In this document: positions 1 through 10,800 of the stretch, piece after piece
Numbering within the stretch: the first letter of the stretch is position 1
Layout of the letters: the number at the start of each line of letters is the position of its first letter
Notes under the pieces: model-generated
Database searches by the model: none
The model's input: the letters and a program-made list of their open reading frames with translations, nothing else
Told to the model about the DNA's origin: nothing
Made by a program: the position numbers and the translations under genes
NCBI GenBank assembly: GCA_030272155.1
Contig: CP126200.1
Coordinates: 1,240,001-1,304,000 of the forward strand
Length of the DNA stretch: 64,000 bases
Origin: Tetradesmus obliquus
Taxonomy: Eukaryota; Chlorophyta; Chlorophyceae; Sphaeropleales; Scenedesmaceae
Direction of reading: 5' to 3'

Positions 1-972
1 CTACCACCCTTGGATGCGGCCATGTTCAGCAGCTCACTTGTGAAGCAGCACTGCGCCTAGCAGCACATACATTAGTGTCAGCTCATGCCAAGCTGCAGAG
101 TGGTCGCGCAGCAAGTCTGCTGCTGGAGGCCGCAGCCTCCACTGCAACATTACAAGCACAGCAACACCACACAGTGTTATTTGCAGAGCTGTTCTGCATG
201 TGTGAGCTTGACTGTAAGAATATTGCCACCGTCAGGATCATTGGCATTCCTCATTCAATTGCCAAAGGTTGCCGAAGAAGTCGATCTCACACGTGCACTG
301 GCGCGAATGTGCATGCAAGCTAGGCACTAACAACACACGTCAGGCGCATGGCAAAGTTGCTGTGGCTTAAGGTGGTAGGGTTACCTCTGAAACCTCAATC
401 CTAGATTAACATGATGATGATGACGACATGTCAGGCCCATGGCAGCCCGCTGCCTGTTACTAGCATGCAGGACTACAGTTTGAATTGTGTTATAATTAAG
501 TTATAACACAAACCGGCGCCTCACCTGTGCGCTGCCGGAGGGGCAAGCCCTGAGGCAGTTTGCACACATCACACAGTCCTTGTTGTCCACGTGCCTGCAG
601 CAGCAGCAGCAGCAGCAGCAGCGGCGGCGGTGAAGATTGCTTGTAATGCTGACACAAAGACACGCCACAGCAGTGTAGCATCACTGCTGGCAAAGCAGAC
701 AACATCAGGGGCAGCAGGTGACGCCATGTGACAGGCTGCCACAAAGGCGAGGCAGTAAGCTATATGGCCGGCAGTGAGTGAACCAGCAATCGTCGAGCTT
801 TTAGCGTTGTAGAGAGGTGCCAGATGCTACTGCTTGCACAGCAAGCTCGTGCACTGCAAATCAAGGTGTTTAGTACTCACTTTGCAGGGTAGGTGTTCAT
901 GGGGCACCCGGGCAGCTGCAGCGCAGCTATGCTGACCTCTGAACCCTCCAGAGGCCCAGCAAGGGTGCAGTA

Positions 973-1006
<34 letters not shown>

Positions 1007-1396
1007 AGCATGAGTGCGGTTGACAGGGAGTGCCTCTCAGCTGCCATTGATCCGGTGGCTGCTGCCATGCCTGTCACCAGGCGGCCCTGTATGTCGGCAG
1101 AAAAAAACAATCAAACAACATGTGCTAGCAGGCTGTTGGTGTTGCTATCATGCAACACATCAGAGCACGGTTCAGTTTACTAATGTGACCATCAGGAAAT
1201 GCCTGCGCAACAGCCAGTATTCAATGCCTGATGCACTGCTCTGCCCTTTGATACTATCATGTGACATGTTATGTAACACATGTGTCATCTCACCTTGTGG
1301 CAGTGGCGGCTGCACTGGCTGGCTGCACATATGCCAGGCCTGCTGCGGATCTCGGTGCAGCTGAGCTTGGAGAATAGCCCATTCATGCCCTGGGCA

Positions 1397-1440
<44 letters not shown>

Positions 1441-2791
1441 GCGACGACGGCAGCAGCAAGATCAACCTGGCCGGCATGCAGTATGCTGCAATTGCGCTGG
1501 CGCACGCAAGCGGTTCAGCAGGCTGCCCTTTTCCTCATCATTGGGTGAGCTCAGATAAGCAGGCGAGATCTATAGACAGACGACTTAGCATAGTAGGTTT
1601 CAGCTGGCAGCAGCACAGCTAGCAGATCTCAGCTGGCAGCAGCACATGCAAACATAACGTGTTACTTCTATGTTTTAGGCGACATGGTGAGCCGGGCGCC
1701 TCTTCTGCACGCTCACATTACAGTTGAGCGCTAAGGCTCAGTAATGCACAGTAATGCTTTGGAGAGACGCATGCGTCTGCTGCTCATGCTTTAGAGAAAC
1801 ACATGTGTCATTGCCTTATAGGCAATGGGCACTGAAGCAACACCTTACACACGACAGAGCAGGTTCAACCTGATAGAGTCTAGCAGTCACATGCATGCGC
1901 CAAAGCTGCCAGTAATCCTGAATCCAGCCAACTCACCCCGATTGGGCAGATGTGCCTGCACCACAGCCGCTTCTCAAAGACCATGGAGAAGCCTACCGCA
2001 CCAGCTGCAGCAGCAGCAGCAGCAGCAGCATGACAACAACACATCCGGAAAGCTCACCACAGTGGAGTTGCATACGCAGCAAATCAAACTTCTGCAGCTG
2101 GTTGCAAACACAGCACAATTGTATGCGTTCAACCGCCAGGGTCACAATGCACCTTTCAGTATCCGTTCCAGTGTTGACTGGTGTTCAGCAGCAGCAACTG
2201 GACTGTGCTGCGTGCCACGCATTTGCATGCATTGCTCACAGTGCTTCAGCCTTATGTACGCGCGCGTGTTAGGCAAATCAAGTTTACCAGTGATCAGCAG
2301 CAGCAGCCAGCCGGACAGCGCTGCGTGGTGTGGCAGGTCGTCCAGCTCCTCCCAGCACAGGATGGCAGCAAAGCCAGCCACCAGCAGCCAATTTCCCCAC
2401 AGAGCAACTGCATCAGCAGCAGCAGCGGCGGCAGCAGCAGCAGCCAGCAGGAAGGGTGGGTGGGGGGGGGGATGATAAACAACCTCGCTCCGACTCGGAT
2501 GCATCAACACTTTTGCAGTTTTGCAACAAAGTGCTGGTGCAAGCTGCTCTTTGAAACACACGCAGGGAACTTTGTCACAAGCACGTTTGAATTTTCTTTT
2601 CATCCATCAATCAGCAATAGTCATCAACTTCTCATCCAACAACTCACCCTCAGCCTCTGGCCACTTCTGCAGCTGCCACTTGTGCCAGGCAGCATGCGCA
2701 GGCACCCAGCGCTGAAGCGCCCCCCACTTTGCCTGTGCTGCTGCTAGCAGCGAAGCAATCAGCTGCCCCTGCTGCAGCCTTGAGGGCATCG

Positions 2792-2827
<36 letters not shown>

Positions 2828-4946
2828 GTGGTGTGACTGGTACAGGGTCTACAGGAGCCACATCCTTGCCCACTGCTGCTTGCACCACTTGCCCGGTTAG
2901 CATGAAGGGACTGCAGGCAACACAAAATAACATGTCATTGTCACTTGTTATTCTGTCACTTTGTCAGTTGTTAAAGGCCGATGTAATACCCCTGAGGAAT
3001 GACATCGTCACTGCCTGACGTTTGTAGAAGGCTTCTCCTTGAAACTGCATGCTACATGCTACGCCACGTGGCAACGTTGGTGGTATCAGCAACACGGCAA
3101 ACAGGCTATTGGACAGGAAGCATGGCTCCAGAACAATCAGAGACACGCAGCACCAACCGCCAGCACAACACCCAGCTTTGCTCAGTCCAGCTTTCCTTGC
3201 AGGTGCACAGCTTTGCATTTACCGTGTCTAAGTTGGTCAGTTTTCAGCACCGCCATCCGGCACCCACCACATAGCGCACCACGCTCTTCCGATTATGGGA
3301 AAAGACAGCAGCACCAGCGGCCACCACCCCGCCCAGAACACAGTGAGCGCCGCACTCGACTCGCGGTCCTGAGGCGGCAGCAGCAGCAGCAGCAGCAACA
3401 GCAGGCGAAAGCACTGGCACAGTTGTGGTCTAGTACGCGGGAAGTTTGAATTGTCAGGTAGCACATTATCAAGCGCGTGACAGCTCAGTGCAGGCAGCTT
3501 TCAATCTCATGGTTGCATAGTATGTCACATGCCTGCACGGGTGACGTGGCATGCATGCATAGTGAATCGCATGCCTGCACAGATGACATGATACGTTTGA
3601 AGAGTTTGTCATATGCTTGCAAGGATTATGTGACATGCATGGAGTTTGTCACGTCCCCTATTGTCTCCTGCCTAAGCATTCATAAGTAACTCATGCAGTT
3701 CTTCACACGGTACCTGCAGACTAATAGAGGCTGCTGATGATCAGGGATTATGTCACACTTCATGGTCGCCAATGTAAGGGGGCGGTTTAGTTGACGCTGA
3801 GACACCCTGTTCATCTGTAGGGGGGGAAGCGACCAGCGCCGGCTGAAAACCGGTGGTGTACCCTCGGTTAGCGTTAATGCACTACTATAGCTATGTCAAA
3901 TACCTGGATAACGGTCTTTTCCAGCGCACCTGCGGACCCAAGAACAAGCTGATGATGATCAGGGGGTAGGCCCACTTCATGATGTTGTTCATTCCCAAGG
4001 GCCACAGCCCTGCAACAGCAGCAGCAGCAGCAGCGGCGACGGCGGCAGCAGCGGCGGCGGTGGCAGCAGCAGCAGCAGCAGCATCACCATCAGCATCAGC
4101 AATGGTAACAGCAGCAACAGCGATATCGACAGCAGCAACAAGAAACAGACATTCCAGAATAACATGATGCACGCCTGTGCACACCAACCAGTCATAGATC
4201 ACACCTAGCTGGAAACTCAATTAGGGTTTACCTGTGTCCAGCATCAAGGGCTCATTTCAAATAGGGTTTACCTGTGTCCAGCATCGAGGGCTCAATTCAA
4301 TCAGGGTTTACCTGTGTCCAGCATCAAGGGCTCAATTCAATTAGGGTTCACCTGTCTCCAGCATCGAGGGCTCAATTCACTTAGGAAGTTACCTGTGTCC
4401 AGCATCAAGGGCTCAATTCAATTACGGGTTACCTGTGTCCAGCATCAAGGGCTCGATTCAGGGTTTAACTGTGTCCAGCATCGAGGGCTCAGTTCAATTA
4501 GGGTTTACCTGTGTCCAGCATCAGGGGCTTCAGCCAGGGCAGCAGCTCCAAGATGTCAATGCGATGCCTACACAGCAACCAGATTGGATCAAGGGGCAGG
4601 GAATTTAGACCAAGCAAACGGTGAAAAGACCAGTCGTGTGGAGGTAGGCACAGTTTACGCAACAGACTCCAATACCCTTTGGCGTACTTGCTGCATGCAG
4701 CAGCACAACGCATCAGACTCCCACCAAGCAAGGCTTGTAGGGTTACGGGCAGGAGTTATTGAAGTGCTGAGCTGATTGCATGTGAAGTTTGACCGAATCA
4801 AACCATGTTTTGACCAGGTTTGACAAAGTTTTTGACGCACCTGTCAGCCTCCTCTGCAGCTGGCCAGAAGTCAGCAGCATCGAGCGTCAGCACTGCGTCC
4901 CCACAACTATCGCTGCCACTGCCGCTGCCGCTGCTGCTGCCGCTGC

Positions 4947-4980
<34 letters not shown>

Positions 4981-5549
4981 GCAGTCACAGTTGCTGCCGC
5001 TGTTGTTTGGTGCTTGTGGGTGTAGCAGTACTGCCCTCTGCACCAGGCACTCCAGCTCCACTTCGTTGCCTGGCCAGTGGTAGCCTGCACCACGACACAT
5101 GTACAGTGTGCAGCATGCACACCTGGCAACAGTTATGCACTGCACTGAGAGTGCTTCTGCATCACAGCGGTTTGTTGCCTGGCCAGTGGTAGCCTGCACG
5201 CCAACACTGTAACCTCTCCTATCTACCTGTCAAAGTGCTTGAACATGCCATGCGTGGCCGCTCTAAGGATGGCACATACTTCACTTATCCAATGGGTGGG
5301 ATCGCCGGCCAGGAGCCACCGAGTGGCTGAAAGGCGCCAAACACTAATGTAACAACATGATTGTTACATCTGTGACCCTCACTCCTCCTGTGTCCCACCT
5401 GCCAGCTGCAACTCCGCAGCATCTGTCAGTTGTACTGCAGCATATCCACGCAGCAGCGCATCTGGCAGAGCAGCCTGCCGCGCCATGGGAGCGATGTCGC
5501 TGGCCCGCGCACGCAGCGGCGGCACCGAGATTGCCTTGATGCCTGAAAG

Positions 5550-5586
<37 letters not shown>

Positions 5587-7465
5587 GAGGCGTTTTGTGT
5601 TGCAGTTGCAGTTGCGTCATGCGGGGCCAGGCCACGCAGCCGCCCCTGCAGCTGGCTTGCAGGAAGCTGACTCAGCAGCACCAGGCGCGCCGCATGTGCT
5701 TGCAGGAAACTGCCGGGCGCTGCTGCTTCTGCTGCTGCTGCTGCTGCTGCTGGCGCCTGGCCAGACCCATGGGTCTCTGCCGTGGCAGCAGCAGCAGCAA
5801 GCACTGCCACCGCTGCATCAATCAGTGCCAGCAGCTGCGTGGGGGCCTGTACAGCCAGATGCATGATGCAGCATCATCGGTGTCAGCGGCAGTTCACATG
5901 ACTGACAAAGCGTTGACTTTGCTCAGCCTTTTGTGTCTCACACCGTGGCATGGCGGCAGCACCGCATGTAATGACCTGTCTTTCTGTTGCACTCACTTTC
6001 CCCTCTATGAACCAAACATGGTGAAGACGTACGTAACACCAGCTGCACAACAGACGTGCGAGCAAGCTGTCCGCTTCATTCAAATCTGAACAGTGCCCTC
6101 GCCCCAAAGGCTGCGCCGCCCGAGTCTGGCGGAACACAGCTTCGGTCCTCTGCTTACATGTATAATGCAAACTCATGTAATCTCATTGTCTACAGCGGGT
6201 GTAACGCAGCTTGAGCTACCCTGCCACTGCACCTTGTGGGTGTTGCTGAGCACAAGAGTGCCTCCAGCCAGCAGCTGCAGCAGCATACCGCCTCCGTTGC
6301 TGCTGCTGCTGCAGCGTTGCAATGCCCCTGCACTGCCTGTCAGGAGCTGGGCCGCCAACTGCTGGCCGGCTGCTGTGCTCAGGTCCACCTGCACAAGGGG
6401 TTTGTTGGCATCCTGCAAGCAGCAGTCGTTCGGCAGGAGGTTTGTTATATGCTGCAAGCAGCAGTGTGCGTACAGGGCACGTGGAGAGTGAGATGGCACG
6501 CAAGAACGCAGGTGTTGAGAGGGTGTGGAGCGCTGCCTATCCACTGCTAGCTCATGCTGTGCTGATGTCGTGCTGCATAGCAGATATGTTGGCGTTTGCC
6601 AAGCAGCAGCAGTGTGCACAGGCCACAGTGAACAGGTTGCAACTAGTGACAAAGCATAACTACAGTTTGAGCTCCAGCCTTGTATCAAACCAAAAAGAGC
6701 AACCTGGGAGACATCAGGTGACATTGTGTTATGTGCTCGACGATCTACAACTTTTAGTAATAAAGGGAGCGGCCGTTCAACAGCAGGCAAACATGGCAGC
6801 AGGACTCAGATATCAGGGCAATGCAGCGCCAGCTGCTGCGCTGAGTACAAGCTGCACAGCAGGAGTGCTGACGTCCTGCAAGCAGCAGCGAATGGTACAG
6901 GATGTGACATGTGTGAGGGCAGACTAGGAATCCCTGTAAGCGGGATGGAGAGGGTTCAGAACGCTGTGGTTCTCTCTGCTAGCCAGTCGTTATGCTGAAT
7001 GTAGGTAGATGGAGACTTGTCAAGTGCTGTGCAAACAGCAGTGGGCACTGCTGCAGCTGCAGAGCGATGCATGAGAGCTCAGCATGCAGCTGTTTGTGAT
7101 GCCACTACACAATGCAGCTTGCGCACAGTGTGCATTCATAGTTTATCCGAGCCGTCAAAGATCACGTGTGAATGGTGCTGCTACCACCTTTGGCAAGCCG
7201 CAGCACGTGCCCAGTGTAGTGCCGACATAATTGTTACCACCGCCACTAGCAGCACACCATGCACCTAAAATGCAGCGCACAGCTTGTTTAAAATTATTTA
7301 TTTGTTTTGATTTATTTTTAAATATTTATTTGAACGTACTGGCTGTACCTGTGGAGTGAGCCCCAGTGCATGCACATTGGCTGCCAGCCTGCATGTGTCC
7401 ATCCCAGCATCTGCATTGATGAGCAGGGGGCAGCGGCTGGCAGCTGCCTTGGAGATCTGTACACA

Positions 7466-7559
<94 letters not shown>

Positions 7560-7895
7560 CGGCATCAGCAGCGGCGGCAGCAGCAGTATGTTGGGCAGGC
7601 TGTTGCACGGTGCAGCATGAGTGACGACATACAGAATGTTTGAAGATTGGATCCTAACACCACCTCAGATGGTGCGAGTCACCACAAAACAAGCTTGTTT
7701 GGTAAATCACATACTAAACAGATCATTCAAAAATCAAGATTGTGGTTGTGGTAGGGGAAAACAACTTTGGTTCTCACACCTCTCGCTCCAACTTTGCATG
7801 CTGCTTTGACACACCAGGCAGCATCACCCAATTGGGGTTGACAAGGGAGAAGGCAGGCTCTGCTGCTGCAGCGTGCCCTGCTGTTACTGCTGGCA

Positions 7896-7931
<36 letters not shown>

Positions 7932-8181
7932 ATGCTGCTTGCAGAGGCTCATCAGCCTGTGCAGCCTGCTTTGCCAACTGCTGCTGACGAATACGCTGTG
8001 TTGTATTTGCTTCGAAGGACGGCGCCACCAAAGGCTCAATGCCTGCGCGCAGCTGCCACTGCTGGTGGTTTGACTGGTCTGCCCAGCCATGAGTGCCACG
8101 TTGCACCTGCTGCTGTCCTCCGCTGCTGCTGCCAGCCCGTAAAGACCACCGCAACCCCTGCAAACCACCAATACGGATCAT
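1..8181 (-). CDS. Sigma-54-activator-like AAA+ / membrane polyferredoxin fusion protein (3' partial)
   Basis: Phase-consistent exons (minus): 8181..7828 (start tentative), 7456..7349, 6412..6233, 5846..5399, 5084..4841, 4567..4509, 4009..3930, 3368..3268, 2910..2648, 2407..2288, 2004..1937, 1389..1294, 945..881, 594..525, 141..38; the C-terminus lies beyond the window. About 690 residues are seen. The N-terminal 118 are low complexity. Residues ~119-440 resemble a sigma-54 activator AAA+ domain: PLLINADAGMDTC at the P-loop position, GGTLVLSNTHK at the Walker B position, VPPLRARASDI, and YHWPGNEVELECLVQRAV at the helical end. The P-loop lacks GxxGxGK and no GAFTGA loop is visible, so ATPase and sigma-contact roles are doubtful. 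The rest is a NosR/CcoG-like membrane ferredoxin: TM segments, GRAWCAMCPF, WEELDDLP, FEKRLWCRHICPIG, GICAASQCSRHC and the 4Fe-4S motif DCVMCANCLRACP, then a further TM. Inferred role: membrane electron transfer. Substrate and compartment are unknown. Confidence 0.85.
4208..4508. repeat. Tandem array of truncated exon ends with donor sites (~57-bp unit, about 7 copies)
   Basis: About seven imperfect units of 50-61 bp lie directly downstream (minus sense) of the real exon 4567..4509. Each repeats the last ~16 bases of that exon, coding the LMLDT end, plus the GTAAAC donor and some intron sequence. Units differ by point changes (caagg/cgagg) and small indels. The array sits inside the intron between exons 4567..4509 and 4009..3930 of the AAA/ferredoxin gene, so the intron has about eight near-identical 5' splice sites in a row. 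Confidence 0.85.
7487..7553. repeat. CAG/CTG triplet run in intron
   Basis: About 22 uninterrupted CAG triplets on the plus strand. In the minus-strand gene this is a CTG run about 30 bases upstream of the exon starting at 7456, consistent with an extended pyrimidine-containing tract before the acceptor. Confidence 0.8.
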
Positions 8182-9120
8182 CAGTGGAAATCGGTGTAAT
8201 CAACGGGGCTGCGATCGCCGGGCCGGGTGATGTCGAGGGTAGCACCGGGATGACCACTCCATCACTACCGGCCAAGCAAGGTGTCGGAGTAGCCAAGAGC
8301 TTCTGAATTTGTCCATAAATCTTAAGACAGAATACTAATCAACGTCACATAAACGTATGTTCAATGCTGCAAGTATATTGAACAAAGCCCTACCTGGGCC
8401 GGTCTAAGGTAGCGGGCAGTGGCAGCCAATTCTGAGCTTTTCTGCTGTCTATCTAAGTTATTGCTACCCCGCACAGACACGAAATGCTGCTGTACATACA
8501 TTTTGGTTGCGTCGTGAGCTTCTTCTTGTCTTTACGTGGCACTGCGGCAATAAACAGAGAACGCTAATCACACAGAATAACAGCGTACGGCACCGCGGTA
8601 AAGCGCCTAACGGACGGGTGCCTGTGCTTTAGGGAGTAAGCGCCTCACGGACGGGTGCCTGTGGTTACACGTTGTAAATGTCGTCTTGCAGTGTTCACGT
8701 TGCATCAACTCTCATATTTTGCTGTGACGATCATTGAAATTGATGTCAAGGCGTGACGTCTGGTCTACTGTGCGTCATCAGAACGTGTCATCTGCGTGAC
8801 AGTGCGGTGACCCGCAACGACTGCAGTCGTTGCTGCGATGCTTGTTTGGCCCAGCTTCGCACGGATAAGCAAAATGCGGTGATAACTAGACAACGTGAAG
8901 CAATGCATCAGGCTGCACACTGTAATGGCACCTGTGACGATCACATGTGTACAGCTCAGCACCGTGCTGCAGTGACTGCATGTGACATGTATTGCAGCAC
9001 ATGACGATTCATTCATTCAAGTTAAGACGGCTCCTGGGTACCAAATCACTCAAGTGAATGCATGACTGCACACCTTCAAGCAATGCTGGAACAGGAGACC
9101 CTCGTCCAACGTGCTCTTTA

Positions 9121-9213
9121 ACGTTGAACATCCAAAATGTCACTGACGTCATGTCGACATGTTGTGCACAACATGTGCCATGGCACAACGGTTGCACAAC
9201 GGTTGTTCAACGT
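9121..9213. repeat. Cluster of overlapping perfect palindromes inside a 10-bp inverted repeat
   Basis: Four overlapping perfect palindromes: TGACGTCA (9144-9151), CATGTCGACATG (9150-9161), ACATGTTGTGCACAACATGT (9157-9176) and TGTGCCATGGCACA (9174-9187). They are followed by an 11-bp tandem direct repeat CACAACGGTTG (9184-9194, 9195-9205). The whole is bounded by the inverted repeat ACGTTGAACA (9121-9130) and TGTTCAACGT (9204-9213). The function is unknown. A regulatory cluster (TGACGTCA is a classic bZIP/CRE site) or a remnant of a small mobile element are both possible. Confidence 0.75.
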
Positions 9214-9967
9214 GGGACATCCAACGTGCTGGCTTTTCTCTCTCACGACGCTGCCATGATCAGATGATTCTTTTGGAGCCGTTGTCTGAGCTAGTGGGAT
9301 TACTTGGAGTTGGTACGGCTTTCTCCCTGTCCAAGACACTACCTTGACTATAGACTCCATTGGGGCGGCTGGCACTGAGTGTCGGTCGGGTGTGTGCAGC
9401 ATGCAATTGAGCATCAAGGAGGTGTGAGGGTTCAACTCCCTTGCTTTTTCGGTCCGGGCACTAGTACTGTAGCACAGTACTGGGCACCTCCTGGGATAAG
9501 GGTGTTAGACGTGTCTCATTGGTGAGGCACTGAGTGCCTCCAGGTTCTCGTCAAATAGGCTTGCCTAGATGACGTTTGTGACCAGCCAGTGAGATGGGTC
9601 CCCCTTGGTAACCACAAAAAAAGACCTCCAACGTGTTGCACATGGCAACCGCACAGCTGCCAGCATTGCTCGTAAAACCCGCCAGCTTGATTGTGAACAC
9701 TACACCTCAGCGCCACTGGCGCCAGGCCGGCCTCACTGAGGCCGTGACGGTGCATGCATGCCGTGCAAGTTAGATCCGACTCTGCCATCGGCAGCTGGCC
9801 TAGAAGGGGGAACGTGATTGCTGGAATTACTCCGAAGCACACTGTGCATCATGAGGCTGTGATCTCAGCACACAGCACAACCATTTCTCCCAGCATGTCC
9901 ACAACGCGGTTTGCATGGTTGGTTACAAAACCTGCCAGCTAGCCGGGCACTCAGTGCTGCTGCTGCA

Positions 9968-10099
<132 letters not shown>

Positions 10100-10800
10100 A
10101 TGCACTGCCGGTCAAGGCCTGCATGAACAACTTGCCGCGCTACGGACTGGTGAATGTTGACAAAGTGTGTGCGGCACACACCATCATGCGCACCACCTCA
10201 AACCCCTCAGAACACGCGGGTGAAGCACCACCACACTAGAGTTGATAGTTAAAAAAACGTCTGCGCCCTTTCTGCAGGGAGCGGAATCAACGAAGAGCAA
10301 AGGACAGCGCCCTGTGACCACACAGTAACTTACTGTGGCTTTGAAAGCCGCTGCACAGTGTGCCACATATGTGCATGCAGTGTGCCACACATATGCATGC
10401 ATGCATGACGGCAGGCAGCAACAGCGGCAAGCACTTCCATGGTAAGCACATCCATGGCCCCCTGCTGCTGATGCCAGTCATGTATGCAGCGAGCAGCTAG
10501 CAATTGGCAGCCAGCTGCAGCAGCTGGCCCAGGCCTGTCAGGCCCACATCAGATGTGTTAGTGACGAGTCGTACCACATGGCCGTGACTTAGCTCAGATC
10601 CATTGTGCGGTATCAATACAACCGTGTCAAAGACTCATGTAAGGTGTGCAGCGGCTGCGTAAACACTTGCTCTGCTAGGTGCTGAAGATCGTGCATACAC
10701 AACTGCTGTTTTGAATTGCGAGCGAGGCACCTGAGCGCCCAAGGTCGCAAGCTGCAACAGACACAGAGCTTGCTGGCTAATAGAAAAGAAGAACGACATA

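Noticed and set aside
1..8181. Bacterial contamination explaining the sigma-54-like domain
   Set aside because: The domain is split by many spliceosomal introns with consistent phases and the same local repeat style as neighbouring genes.
9370..9455. tRNA-like T-arm (GGTTCAACTCC) with a following T run
   Set aside because: The T-stem can pair, but no acceptor stem or D-arm partner is found at the required distance upstream.
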